Source of the DNA: Sporosalibacterium faouarense
GTDB taxonomy: Bacteria > Bacillota > Clostridia > Tissierellales > VENL01
Assembly: GCF_016765695.1 (NCBI RefSeq)
Contig: NZ_JAETGO010000048.1
Span: 1-64,000 of the forward strand
Reading direction: 5' to 3'
DNA length: 64,000 nt
Position 1 is the stretch's first letter, and every line of letters begins with the position of its first letter. The position numbers and the translations under genes were made by a program. Below are positions 16,250 through 25,956 of the stretch, one piece after another. A model generated the notes under the pieces. That model searched no databases. It worked only from the letters and a program-made list of their open reading frames with translations, and was not told the DNA's origin.

Positions 16250-17398
16250 TTATAAATTTTTAAGTTTATAGTAAAAAAACAATTTATTTTTCTTAATTGC
16301 TTCACTATTTTCCTTGAACTTAAGGTACGCACTAGCAGCTTTGGATGCCATTATAGAACCACCAACTACAGCTGCTTGATTTAATGACACAGATGAGATA
16401 TTTGATATAGCAAATCCAAAAGCTCCTGTTATAATCGTATTAGACTTAATAGACTCTTTAACAACAGTAGACATGAACTTCCGAAGATAACTATTTTCTT
16501 TTATAGACTCTTCAATTTCTAGTATTTGATCTGCTATATACTTACGGTATATCTTATCAACATCATACTTAAAATCATTACTATCAGGTATACTATCAAC
16601 CTTTTCAGATAAATCACTTAAACCACTTCTAAATCTAATCAAGGGATTATTCAATTCTTTTCTAATATCAAGTATTTCATCTATAGAGAAGTTTTCAAAT
16701 GTTGGGAGATTTTGAAACAAGTTATGCATTAAAGTAAATTCTTTATTGATAGAATCATAACCTTTGTGACTATTAATTTTTTCCCTATTCAACACGATTT
16801 TACTAGTTTTAGTATCAAACATAGGATATTCAGCATCTTTTACAATGGTGTCATTTATAAAATCTGTGTATTTTTTTAATATTTTATTTGAGTACCTCTC
16901 TACCATACTATCAGTAACATTTTCTATATCGAAATCTTGAAAATCATTAATGTCTATAGCATCATACAGTTCAACAAAGTTTAGATTTCCTAGCTCAAAT
17001 GGTGTTTTTAGGTTTATGACACCTGTTTTTTCAGCTAACTCTGTTCCTTTCTCATTTAATTGATTTAATAGTTTATCAATTTGCTTTATAGTATCTTTAA
17101 ATTCTTTTGTACGTCTTTGTTTTCTTGAAAAGCCTTTCAACTTTGTTAAAAAAGAAAGAAACTCTGTTTTTTCATCATCATTTATTTTTTTACCTAAAGT
17201 TTCAAAAAAAGGCAATAGATTTTCTAATACATTTATTTTATCTTGCCATGTTAAATTATTAATAAATAAATATGGCAAGATTCCAGAACTTGTAAAACTA
17301 CACAAGTCTACTTTATCAGCATATAATAAAGCTGTCTTTAGAAGTTTTATTTCCTCATTAATATTATTTTGTGGATAAGTAATTAGAGTAATTTTCAT
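16250..17398 (-). CDS. Uncharacterised partner of the YobI-like NTPase
   Basis: The 382-residue protein starts with a beta strand and helix (MKITLITYPQNN...IKLLKTALLYADKVDLCSF), continues as a mostly helical charged protein, and has one weakly hydrophobic glycine/serine/alanine-rich segment near residues 325-360 (TIITGAFGFAISNISSVS...GGSIMASKAASAY) that might insert into a membrane. It follows the YobI-like gene by 76 nt on the same strand and is probably in its operon. No known family identified. As an effector of a membrane-linked conflict system it would make sense, but this is inference. Confidence 0.75.
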   Translation of the reverse strand: MKITLITYPQNNINEEIKLLKTALLYADKVDLCSFTSSGILPYLFINNLTWQDKINVLENLLPFFETLGKKINDDEKTEFLSFLTKLKGFSRKQRRTKEFKDTIKQIDKLLNQLNEKGTELAEKTGVINLKTPFELGNLNFVELYDAIDINDFQDFDIENVTDSMVERYSNKILKKYTDFINDTIVKDAEYPMFDTKTSKIVLNREKINSHKGYDSINKEFTLMHNLFQNLPTFENFSIDEILDIRKELNNPLIRFRSGLSDLSEKVDSIPDSNDFKYDVDKIYRKYIADQILEIEESIKENSYLRKFMSTVVKESIKSNTIITGAFGFAISNISSVSLNQAAVVGGSIMASKAASAYLKFKENSEAIKKNKLFFYYKLKNL

Positions 17399-17474
17399 AA
17401 TCTTCTCCCTTTAAATACTAATCTATTGAAATAGTTAAATATTACTACATCTAGTTATCCTAGTCTCAAATAAT

Positions 17475-20400
17475 CTATTTACGCTTTGTATAAATACGTA
17501 TTCTACCACTGTCTTTTTTGTGCGAACTAATATAATTATTATCTTCCAACTTACTAATAAGTGATCTATTCAAATCACTGTCCATTATCGTTGGATTTTC
17601 ACCTTTATTAGTAATTCGTGAATATGGTTTACCTAAGCTATTTAGACAATCAGTAATATCTTCATCTTCTAACATTACCATTTGATCTATTAATAATTTA
17701 GTTTTCAATTTTTTTGTAGTAAGTCCCTTATATAGCTTTTTAAATAAAGGTTTATTAATTTGATTAGAACCAGATTTACAGTTAGTCAAAACCTCGTATA
17801 TCAAATTTATCTCATCAATAGTATTAGCTATTTCATTAATATCTACGCCACGCAAAATTTTAACTTTGTTAGAACAGTTAATTTCTTTAGAATGTAATAT
17901 ATTAGTAATATCATTACTGTCTATCTTATACTGTGTCAACTCTTTCAAAAACTTATCAATATTCTTTTCAATTAATAAAATAACTTTATCTTTATGAAAT
18001 TCTCTTATATTATCATAGGTCTCTTTAGTCAGTTTAATTAAATTACAACTAATTAAATCCTCTACTCGAGTATGTGACATATTAGTCGTGTCTATTTGAG
18101 TATAAACATAAGGTATACTTTTAGTTAGTTTTATAAATATGTTCTTTTTAATACCTTCACAATGAATAATTGCTCTTGAAATTTTGTTATATACCTCATC
18201 ACTAAATTGATTTTTTTTGAATAGTTTTGTCTCTGATAATATACTACAATTTTGTTCACTATTTAAAAATGAAATCATGCTATTATCTATTTTTTCAGCA
18301 TATAAAAAATAGTTGATCAAATTATTCCAAGTCACATCTATTTTTGAATTATTAATTAAATAACTCCACAATTCTTCATCAACAGAAGTAATATCATTAA
18401 GTACTATTTCTTCTTTATCTATTATTAGTTTTTTACTCTCTTCATCAATGTCTGATCTATTTAGTAACATCTTTAATATATCCTGTGTTTCATATTTGTT
18501 CTCTGGAAGTTGCAAAAAAACTTTATCTATATAAACCTGCATATTATTATCAATATAGTTCCAGAGTAAGCTGTTGTTGGAGTTAATAATGCATGTTAAA
18601 TTCCTAGCATATAAATCTTGGAGATTGCATCCTTCTTTTTTATGTGCTATTTGAATAATCATATTAATGTTAATTTGATACAATTCATTCCTATAAATAT
18701 AATCATGTAGCCTCGATTGAGTCAAAGTATCTTCTATATCAATAAACTTCACTTCTAACTGGCTGAATACCTTTTCCACCTTCTGATAGTCTGTCTTTTC
18801 TATCAATTTAATGAAGTCGTTCGTTTCTGAAATATATTCAGTTAAAACTTTATCTGAATTTATACTTTGAATACTGTCAAAATCGGCATAGATTATAATA
18901 TCTCTTATATACTTTTTAACCCTTTTAGCAGGAAAACTTGACTCATTTATTATAGCTTGTCCAATATTATCCCAAATTTTACATAGTAGTTTTATAAATA
19001 TATCTTTATGTTTAGTAATATCCATAAAAGAGTCTATAAAATCGACAGAATATCTACTCTCATTAGACAACTGATCTAATACTAGATTTAAATATTCTTG
19101 GTAATTTTCATAGTCTCTATATTTAAATAGATAATCTACAAGGCTATAATTTAATATTTCTGGCCTTTTAAACTCAACTCTATTCAATCTACTTATTACA
19201 GTATTAATATTATTAAGCTTATAATCAAAACCTAAACTTTCTTGATCTTTTATACTTAAAACAAAGTTCTTATCCTCATAAGTCATACTTCCTGCATAAA
19301 AATAAGTTATATAATTATGATATTCTTCATCAATATATCCATTCCTTAGTAAAAAAATTCTTAATTTGTTTTCTTGTGAATCATCTTTAAATACACTATC
19401 AACACCTACTTTTTCGATGATTTGAGATAATGACCACGAATTAACTTCAAGCAAATCACTTTTTATATTGCTAATTTTCTCCTTTATTTCTTCTATATCG
19501 GATTCCGTTTTCGATTCTAACCTTTTAGCTCTTTCATAAAATCCTATCTTATTTGGAGACATATTAATCATATCAGAAGGAGTATAGCTCTTACCCCAAG
19601 TTCCATTGCTATTAATTACAACTATTCTATTGAAAGTTTTAAGAATACTAAAAGCATCCTGTCTATCATAAAATTGGTTTATTTGATGTCTTGTGTTATC
19701 TACATTAAATTCACGTATGCTTGTATTATTACCTCTTAATAAGTATATGAACGCAGCTTTTAGCTCTCTTACTGAGTTTAAATGTTCTTTTTCATACTTT
19801 TTAATCTCAGCCTCAAATTCAGAAAGTTTACCTATTAATTCCTTGGTCAAAGAAGAAATCAACGATTTCTTCTTATTAAAAATCTCAGATGTATATCCCT
19901 GGTTAAATTGTAGTCTTGCAAAGTCTTTAGGATATATGTTTTTATATACAATCATTGCGAATAACTTCTCCGAATTTAAAGTGATATTACTATGATTTTT
20001 CAAGTAAATAATAAACTCATTAAAAATATTATTCAATATTCTCATATCATCTATATATACTGTAATATCGTTTATAAATGATTTGGATAGTATATTTTCA
20101 TAACCAGCTTCTTCAATCTTCTTAAATAATTTTTCATTCGAATTAGATGAATTTATAACAGGTAATACTGGTATAATGAAATCAAAGAACTTTGTTCTTT
20201 CTTTATTTATAAAAATTTCATCTTTAATTGCATATATAAAAACTACTCTTCTTTTAATTTGTTCAGAATTATTAATGAGCGTGTTTAATTCACGTAATTT
20301 TGTGAATATTTCAATTTCCTCAAACCTATCTAAGTCCTCTATTATAACAACATTATATTTAGTAACTTCAAAAAAATATAGAATTTCATCTAAGTATCTA

Positions 20401-21173
20401 TTAAATACCGAGTCATTATCTTCATTATTTTCTCTGTCTAAAGCCAATTCAGTACTCTGTACTTTTATTTTGCTTAATTTCACTCTTTTCAGTAGTGTAC
20501 TTATGAAAGCAGTTAACATAAAAAAAGTTGTTATTACGAAAACAACAAATAAAATCATTAAGTGAGTATTTGTAAAACCATTATCTTGTAATACAGATAT
20601 ATTGCTTTTTACTTTAGGTATAGTTGATGGAAAAAATATCAATATTCCCGAAATAACAACGCTAAGTATAATAAATATCCATTTAATAATATCTATTAGT
20701 TTTATGTTCTTTATTTTTCTGAATCTTGAGTACGGAATCCTCTTAGTTTTAACTCTATAGAAAAGTTGTTGTAATATACTCTTTTCTATTGTTAATTTAT
20801 CTTCAAGTTTTCTATTATAACTCTTTTCTTTATCATCTTGAAAAGTAGCTAACGATAAATTAATATAATGATAACTTGGATGGTTTTTAGAGTAAGTCTT
20901 TAAAATACTACTTTTCCCTGACCCATAAGTTCCTGTTATAGCAATATTAAAAACATTTTGATCTTTTAATGCATAGTTGATGGCATCTATATAATTTTTC
21001 TTCTTCTCAACATTATCTATTGGAGCTAAATTCGTATATGGTAGTTGTTCTTCACTAGCACTATTCTTTACATATGATTCTAGTTTTTTCCATGACATCT
21101 GTAGTTTCCTTTGCAAATTTATGAGTTTATTAGATACAAATATTGTTATAAACTTAAAGAACACAACTATCAT
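17475..21173 (-). CDS. YobI-like membrane P-loop NTPase
   Basis: 1232 residues. Residues 45-90 read YTNLAPIDNVEKKKNYIDAI then Walker A GTYGSGKSS (81-89), the hallmark order of the YobI P-loop NTPase family. Two transmembrane helices follow at about 162-182 and 204-228, then Walker B VVIIEDLDRFE (275-285) with the KAP-like acidic run, and a very long helical C-terminal part. Two starts are plausible: ATG 21173 after GGGGGAAGG, and ATG 21098 (residue 26) after AAAGGA. KAP/YobI-type NTPases are membrane-anchored STAND-related ATPases often found in mobile or defence regions. Role here is inferred to be sensing or conflict-related. Confidence 0.82.
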   Translation of the reverse strand: MIVVFFKFITIFVSNKLINLQRKLQMSWKKLESYVKNSASEEQLPYTNLAPIDNVEKKKNYIDAINYALKDQNVFNIAITGTYGSGKSSILKTYSKNHPSYHYINLSLATFQDDKEKSYNRKLEDKLTIEKSILQQLFYRVKTKRIPYSRFRKIKNIKLIDIIKWIFIILSVVISGILIFFPSTIPKVKSNISVLQDNGFTNTHLMILFVVFVITTFFMLTAFISTLLKRVKLSKIKVQSTELALDRENNEDNDSVFNRYLDEILYFFEVTKYNVVIIEDLDRFEEIEIFTKLRELNTLINNSEQIKRRVVFIYAIKDEIFINKERTKFFDFIIPVLPVINSSNSNEKLFKKIEEAGYENILSKSFINDITVYIDDMRILNNIFNEFIIYLKNHSNITLNSEKLFAMIVYKNIYPKDFARLQFNQGYTSEIFNKKKSLISSLTKELIGKLSEFEAEIKKYEKEHLNSVRELKAAFIYLLRGNNTSIREFNVDNTRHQINQFYDRQDAFSILKTFNRIVVINSNGTWGKSYTPSDMINMSPNKIGFYERAKRLESKTESDIEEIKEKISNIKSDLLEVNSWSLSQIIEKVGVDSVFKDDSQENKLRIFLLRNGYIDEEYHNYITYFYAGSMTYEDKNFVLSIKDQESLGFDYKLNNINTVISRLNRVEFKRPEILNYSLVDYLFKYRDYENYQEYLNLVLDQLSNESRYSVDFIDSFMDITKHKDIFIKLLCKIWDNIGQAIINESSFPAKRVKKYIRDIIIYADFDSIQSINSDKVLTEYISETNDFIKLIEKTDYQKVEKVFSQLEVKFIDIEDTLTQSRLHDYIYRNELYQININMIIQIAHKKEGCNLQDLYARNLTCIINSNNSLLWNYIDNNMQVYIDKVFLQLPENKYETQDILKMLLNRSDIDEESKKLIIDKEEIVLNDITSVDEELWSYLINNSKIDVTWNNLINYFLYAEKIDNSMISFLNSEQNCSILSETKLFKKNQFSDEVYNKISRAIIHCEGIKKNIFIKLTKSIPYVYTQIDTTNMSHTRVEDLISCNLIKLTKETYDNIREFHKDKVILLIEKNIDKFLKELTQYKIDSNDITNILHSKEINCSNKVKILRGVDINEIANTIDEINLIYEVLTNCKSGSNQINKPLFKKLYKGLTTKKLKTKLLIDQMVMLEDEDITDCLNSLGKPYSRITNKGENPTIMDSDLNRSLISKLEDNNYISSHKKDSGRIRIYTKRK

Positions 21174-21588
21174 TTTTCCTTCCCCCTAGTTATACTTATT
21201 ATCCCTATACAATAGTCTTTATTTTTAATATATACAAGTGTTCATCAGCTTTTTGGAGGCAAGGTAATGTTTATAATAAAACTGGATAATTATTCTACAG
21301 TTTCCTCTAACCTCTTAAGTACTATGATAAACTAGCAAATAATTTAATAATGGTTATTCAAATTCATTGTTTAACATTTAATGGAAAACATCTATTAATT
21401 ATTAGTATATTATTCCCTGATCATAAAATCAACTCTTTCATCCCATAAAAATACATGTATTGACAATTATTTCAATTTTAGCTTTCATTCTTTCCTTAGC
21501 AAATAGCATAGTACTTAATTATTAATATAACTCTAATATTGTACTATTCTAAAGTCTTTAATGTTTAGTTATATTTAGTTATTTATAT
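21174..21588. other. AT-rich right end of the island, no convincing gene
   Basis: This 415-bp stretch lies between the divergent YobI-like gene and the right island junction. It contains a short frame (21267-21335, 22 codons) behind GGAGGCAAGG, too short to call. A lone TTGACA at about 21473 has no matching -10. Any transcription running rightward here would enter the stranded permease gene. Confidence 0.5.
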
Positions 21589-21614
21589 CTTTATCCACAC
21601 ATACCTGAAGCTAT
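21589..21614. other. attR-like junction of the island
   Basis: Arm CTTTATCCACACATA (21589-21603) is followed by the shared CTGAAGCTAT (21605-21614). Together with the left junction it rebuilds a symmetric attP whose arms surround CCTGAAGC. Beyond 21614 the interrupted ATPase frame resumes. Confidence 0.75.
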
Positions 21615-21789
21615 ATCCATGGCAGACAGAGTTGTAGTTTTATCTAACCGACCAGCTACTGTAAAAAAGGTATTTGATATTGTTTTAACCTGTCCCAATG
21701 GAGAACAATCTCCAATGAAATGCAGAGAAGCTCCTGAATTCAGGCATTACTTCAATAAAATATGGAAGGAGCTTGATATTCATGTCTAG
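21605..21789 (+). pseudogene. 3' side of interrupted NitT/TauT-type ABC transporter ATPase
   Basis: The frame continues as EAISMADRVVVLSNRPATVKKVFDI and ends ...WKELDIHV-stop at 21787-21789. The ISMADRVVVLSxRP block is standard directly after the H-loop in SsuB/TauB/NrtD-type ATPases. Placed behind the 5' part at the left junction it restores an uninterrupted gene. The remnant has no start of its own, and its last 8 nt overlap the permease start. Confidence 0.9.
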
Positions 21790-22588
21790 GAAAAAAAATC
21801 AAAATATATCAAAGGAACATACACAGTTTATTAGAAAGATTAAGAGACGTAATAAAACAGTTCACATAACTCAAATTGCAATATTGATAATTGGTTTAGC
21901 TCTATGGGAGATAGCTGCTCAAATGCAATGGATTGATGCATGGCTAACAAGTTATCCTAGCGCCATTTGGGATTTGTTTGTAAAGTATCTTTATAACGGG
22001 TCATTATTCCATCATGTCGGGGTGTCTTTAATGGAGGTAATAATAGGCTTTGTAGTAGGTACCCTGCTTGGGATATTAATAGCTATATTGTTATGGTGGT
22101 CAGATTTTATCTCTAAGGTTCTTGACCCATACCTAGTAGTTCTTAACAGTCTACCAAAAACAGCTTTAGCTCCTATAATTATACTTTGGGCTGGTGCTGG
22201 GTATTCCGGTATTATCACAACTGCTATTGCCGTTTTAATAGTTATAACAATTATGAATATATACAATGGATTTAGGGCAGTAGATGAGGATAAAATTAAA
22301 ATGCTTAAAACATTCGGGGCTACAAAGTATCAGATTTTAAGAAAGGTAATTATACCAGCTAACATCCCTACTATGATTAGTACTATGAAAGTAAATATAG
22401 GACTTTCTTGGATAGGTGTAATAGTTGGGGAGTTTCTAGTTTCTCAAAGTGGAATTGGTCACTTGATTGTATATGGTGGTCAGGTGTTTAGATTAGATTT
22501 AGTTATGATGAATGTTATTATTTTAGCTGTTTTAGCATCACTAATGTACCAGATAGTTGCCTTTATTGAGAAAAAGTTTACTAGATAG
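21782..22588 (+). CDS. ABC transporter permease, NitT/TauT (nitrate/sulfonate/taurine) family
   Basis: The ATG at 21782 (AAGGAG 10 nt upstream; TTG 21773 is too close) gives 268 residues with about six transmembrane segments. The EAA-type loop reads KMLKTFGATKYQILRKVIIPANIP and the C-terminal IGVIVGEFLVSQSGIGHLI is characteristic of SsuC/TauC/ThiX-like permeases. It overlaps the split ATPase gene by 8 nt, so both belonged to one operon. With the ATPase split by the island, this importer is probably inactive unless the island excises or another ATPase substitutes. Substrate not determinable here. Confidence 0.9.
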   Translation: MSRKKNQNISKEHTQFIRKIKRRNKTVHITQIAILIIGLALWEIAAQMQWIDAWLTSYPSAIWDLFVKYLYNGSLFHHVGVSLMEVIIGFVVGTLLGILIAILLWWSDFISKVLDPYLVVLNSLPKTALAPIIILWAGAGYSGIITTAIAVLIVITIMNIYNGFRAVDEDKIKMLKTFGATKYQILRKVIIPANIPTMISTMKVNIGLSWIGVIVGEFLVSQSGIGHLIVYGGQVFRLDLVMMNVIILAVLASLMYQIVAFIEKKFTR

Positions 22589-22599
22589 AGACTATTAGA

Positions 22600-22637
22600 A
22601 GTACTATGATATTACCTATCAAATATCATAGTACTTC
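22600..22637. terminator. Hairpin terminator between convergent genes
   Basis: AAGTACTATGATATT (22600-22614) and AATATCATAGTACTT (22623-22637) are perfect 15-bp arms with an 8-nt loop. The T-runs on both sides are modest. It lies between the permease gene and the convergent lipoprotein gene. Confidence 0.75.
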
Positions 22638-22701
22638 TATATTTCTATATACTCTTTTTATTAATCATACCAGATAATCAATGTACTTTACTTATCCGCT
22701 A

Positions 22702-24390
22702 TCAATGCTCTAAAATATATGCCCACTTCTTACCGCTATATATTTGAATAGGAAGTCGTATTATATTTTTAACATAAGGTTTTTGAACTAAGTTTTCCAT
22801 ATTATAACTCATTGGAGCTATTGCCATACTATCTACAAGTATCCTTTCAGCTTCTACCATATAGTCAACACGTTCCTTTTGATTAAAATTCTCCATAGCC
22901 TTATTTACATACGAATCATATTCTTCGTTAAAAAAGTTTCCATAGTTATAGGAACTTTCACTTAATAATATCTCCATAAAAGTCACAGCATCATTATAAT
23001 CAGCTATCCATCCTCTACCTACCATGGTAAAATCTCCACTAACACATCTTTTCTGCCTAACCGTTGAAGTTGATTGTTCAATCCCAATCTTTATTCCAGA
23101 GTACTTTTCAATCATTTCTTGATATAGCTTAGCGTATTTTAGAGAAGAATCTGATTCACTAGTTAAGTAGGTTATCTTTCCTTGAATATCATCTAATGTC
23201 ATTCCTTGTTCTACTAATCCTTCTTGTACTAAATCTTCAATTTCTTCTTTATTTGCACCATTCCCAATATCACTAAATAGTCTCTTTCCAGCTATCTCCC
23301 TAAATGTTTTTCCATCATATCCTGAAATTCCTGGAGGTACAAAGGCATATGCTGAATCTCTAATGCCATAAGCTAGCGTTTCAAAGACCTTGCTTTGATC
23401 AATAGACATTCTTATTGCTCTTCTAATTTTAGGACTAGAAATGTATTTATTATCAGTATTAAATGTATAGTAATATGTAGTTCCATTGCTATAATTTTTT
23501 CTCTTATCTTTATATTGTTCTATAAACTGACTTGGTAGTTTTTGATAATCTATTTGGTCAGTTTTATACATTCCCATAATAGAAGAAGAATTTTCAACTA
23601 TAAGATATGTTATTTTGTTTAATTTCACTGATTCCTCATCCCAATACAAAGGATTTTTTACTAATACTAGCTTTGAATGAAAATCCCATTCCTCAATCAT
23701 AAATGGACCACAGAATGGAACCAACTCTTTTTCTGCCCCATATCTTTCTCCATACTCTTTTACCAAATCTTTCCTTACAGGCAAGAAAGCGCTATGCTGA
23801 AGTTTACTTATAAAAGCTGAATTAGGAGCCTGAAGAGTAACTTCTAAAGTATTATTATCTAAAGCCTTTATTCCAACTTTTTCAAAGTCAGTTATATTTC
23901 CCTGGGAATATTCCTCTGCATTTAGTACGTCATATGCTAAATAAGTATAGTCAGAACTATTATTTGGATCCAATAGCCTTTTCCATGAATATTCAAAATC
24001 CTTTGCAGTCACAGAAGTTCCATCTGACCAATTAGCCTCTCTTAGATAAAAGGTATAGGTCTTACCATCTTCACTTATATCCCAATCTTTAGCTATACCA
24101 GAGCCTTTTTTCACTGTCCCATCTTCATCTAATCTAATTAATCCCTCTAAAGTATCTTGAAGTATTTCAAGTGCTACTATATCGGAACATAGTTGTGGGT
24201 CTAAATTAGATAGGTCATCAGTTAGTAAAAGTCTAAGCTCTTGGTTCTCAGCTAAAACTTTCTTTTCATTACTTGCATTTTTATCTATATTTAAATCAGT
24301 AGATATATTTGATTTTTCACAAGCTACAAATGATAATAGGGCTACTAATACAAGTACTATTAAAGCATTATTAATCTTCCATTTACTCAT
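22702..24390 (-). CDS. Oligopeptide-type ABC substrate-binding lipoprotein (OppA family, orphan)
   Basis: 562 residues with a signal peptide and lipobox ending SFVAC (cysteine near residue 24). The family-5 extracellular solute-binding signature is clear: LDPQLCSDIVALEILQDTLEGL, GIAKDWDISEDGKTYTFYLR, SDGTSVTAKDFEYSWKRLLDP. It would capture peptides outside the membrane. No Opp permease or ATPase genes are adjacent, so it must share a transporter or act as a sensor. It overlaps the upstream lipoprotein gene by 8 nt. Confidence 0.92.
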   Translation of the reverse strand: MSKWKINNALIVLVLVALLSFVACEKSNISTDLNIDKNASNEKKVLAENQELRLLLTDDLSNLDPQLCSDIVALEILQDTLEGLIRLDEDGTVKKGSGIAKDWDISEDGKTYTFYLREANWSDGTSVTAKDFEYSWKRLLDPNNSSDYTYLAYDVLNAEEYSQGNITDFEKVGIKALDNNTLEVTLQAPNSAFISKLQHSAFLPVRKDLVKEYGERYGAEKELVPFCGPFMIEEWDFHSKLVLVKNPLYWDEESVKLNKITYLIVENSSSIMGMYKTDQIDYQKLPSQFIEQYKDKRKNYSNGTTYYYTFNTDNKYISSPKIRRAIRMSIDQSKVFETLAYGIRDSAYAFVPPGISGYDGKTFREIAGKRLFSDIGNGANKEEIEDLVQEGLVEQGMTLDDIQGKITYLTSESDSSLKYAKLYQEMIEKYSGIKIGIEQSTSTVRQKRCVSGDFTMVGRGWIADYNDAVTFMEILLSESSYNYGNFFNEEYDSYVNKAMENFNQKERVDYMVEAERILVDSMAIAPMSYNMENLVQKPYVKNIIRLPIQIYSGKKWAYILEH

Positions 24391-25504
24391 CTAAATCCCT
24401 CCTAGACCTTGAATTTATGTTAAATTTCTCATAGGTTATATTGTCAGACTTCATATATGTACCATCCTTAGAAAGGATAACGTCGTTTGTTCCAATAAAA
24501 AATCTAGTTATACCCTTATCATTATAAAAAGTTATGTCTGCTGCAGGTTGTTCTATTGGCTCGTCTACTTCATAAAACTCGGCATTATTCAATAGATTTT
24601 CCAAATCTTCTATCTCATTCTGCAAAGTTATAACTCTCATGTTACGAGCAAAGTAATATCCAATAACCACACGGTGAGAATTCTCAATTTTTCCTTCTGA
24701 CAAATTTATTATATTATGGTCTAATCCTTTTTCTACATACTCCGAAAATGAATGTTTGATATTTTCCTTATATATATTCCATATATCATCATAATTAATT
24801 TCCTTTGATTTTACATAAGTTCCATCCTGTAATTTGATAAAACTTAGATTATCTATATACAGTCTAGTTCTACCATTGTCACCATAGAATATTACTTCTA
24901 AGTTTCCTCGATATCTAGATTTATCAAATTTATAAAATTGCGTATCAGAAAATAAATCCACTAATTTTTCTACTTCTTCTTTATTTATTATTTGGGCAGT
25001 TCTACTATAGAGAGCTTGAGAAATAGTAACTCTCACCGAATCCTCTATTTTCTCCTTCAATGAGTTCTCTATCTTCTCACCTAATGAGAATTCTTTTTCA
25101 AATGCTAACTTTTCTACCTCTTTTCTGTAAATAGAAGCTAATTTTCCTATACTTATGTTATCGGATTTTACATAGCTACCATCTTCTAATCTAATAAAGT
25201 TCTTATTGTTCATGTAAAACTTTTTTGTTCCTTGTTCACTATTAAATATTATATATAATATAGGTTCTTCTCTAGGAGTATCAACTTTAGAAAACTCTGC
25301 TTTATTAAATATATCTTCTAGCTCTCTTATTCTTGCTTCGTCAGTGATTGAAACAGTTAAACTATTTTTTTCATATCCCATCTGTATCTCTGTTGAATTA
25401 TTAATCTTTTTATCTCCTAAATCTTCACATCCTGCTATAAATAAAATAAATAAACATGATGATACAAATACTAAAAGATACAAAGATTTCTCCTTTTTTG
25501 TCAT
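24383..25504 (-). CDS. Lipoprotein with three tandem repeats
   Basis: 373 residues: signal peptide with lipobox LFIAGC, then three related units of roughly 90-110 residues. Each holds a segment like EEVEKLVDLFSxxxFYKxD, then a strand pair with DNGxTRxYI, and a closing motif LxDGTYVKSDxI (residue motifs GSYVKSDNI, GTYVKSKEI, GTYMKSDNI). No family recognised. The gene is first in a two-gene unit with the orphan OppA-like lipoprotein; the 8-nt overlap implies co-translation. A surface-exposed binding or anchoring role is inferred. Confidence 0.8.
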   Translation of the reverse strand: MTKKEKSLYLLVFVSSCLFILFIAGCEDLGDKKINNSTEIQMGYEKNSLTVSITDEARIRELEDIFNKAEFSKVDTPREEPILYIIFNSEQGTKKFYMNNKNFIRLEDGSYVKSDNISIGKLASIYRKEVEKLAFEKEFSLGEKIENSLKEKIEDSVRVTISQALYSRTAQIINKEEVEKLVDLFSDTQFYKFDKSRYRGNLEVIFYGDNGRTRLYIDNLSFIKLQDGTYVKSKEINYDDIWNIYKENIKHSFSEYVEKGLDHNIINLSEGKIENSHRVVIGYYFARNMRVITLQNEIEDLENLLNNAEFYEVDEPIEQPAADITFYNDKGITRFFIGTNDVILSKDGTYMKSDNITYEKFNINSRSRRDLDE

Positions 25505-25897
25505 GTTTATAAACTCCCCTTTTTGCTATAGTTATGTGTCAGTAATATAAATCCTATAATAGGTACTGGGATTATAGAAATAACTATTATAAATATATAA
25601 TATTAGACCTTGCACTAATTAAAAATAATTCAATTGTTAATTTTCTTTCCACAAGCTATCTCTCTTCTCATATCCCTTCTCTAATGGTTAAATAGCTACT
25701 TATTTTTTTAGAATTATACTTATAAAAACTTAATGCCATTATACCATATTTTTACATAATAATCTATTTATTGAATCCCTTTTAATATCTTCATAATTTA
25801 ATAATGAAAAAAATTGCATAGTTATAATTTAAATATTTTTAAATAAAATTGCATAGAATTTTAATATGTATTTTTTATAATAAACTCTTTGCTCTTA
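25505..25897. other. AT-rich divergent intergenic region
   Basis: No gene was seen. It holds two copies of AAATTGCATAG (25811-25821 and 25846-25856), 35 bp apart. The related AAATTGCATA recurs at 34040 and 41231. The tetR promoter follows at 25898. Confidence 0.5.
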
Positions 25898-25926
25898 TTG
25901 ACTTATACTCTTCTTAAATGTATAAT
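25898..25926 (+). promoter_or_regulatory. Sigma-A-type promoter of tetR
   Basis: TTGACT (25898-25903), 17-bp spacer, TATAAT (25921-25926). The start codon used is 30 nt downstream at 25957. Confidence 0.75.
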
Positions 25927-25956
25927 AAATTATAAATAATGAACAGGAGTTTACTA

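Larger units (their letters stand above)
63..21614. mobile_element. Integrated genetic island (about 21.5 kb) inserted in an ABC transporter ATPase gene
   Basis: The element is bounded by a shared 10-bp sequence, CTGAAGCTAT, at 63-72 and 21605-21614. Outside these copies the two halves of one ABC ATPase gene rejoin in frame. Inside, the arms at 70-84 and 21589-21603 are inverted copies of each other (13 of 15 bases), so a circular form would carry a symmetric attP-like site. Cargo is three large serine recombinases, a Cas4-like nuclease, an XRE regulator, small proteins and three candidate defence modules. No conjugation, capsid or plasmid replication gene is visible, so it is better called an integrative or mobilisable island than a prophage or a self-transmissible ICE. 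Boundaries are seen in sequence; mobility is inferred. Confidence 0.88.

Noticed and set aside
21267-21335. 22-codon frame with GGAGGCAAGG upstream
   Set aside because: Too short and without recognisable composition; the ribosome binding site alone is weak support at an island end.
63-21614. Prophage or self-transmissible conjugative element
   Set aside because: No capsid, tail, portal, terminase, relaxase, VirB4/VirD4-like or replication initiation genes are visible.
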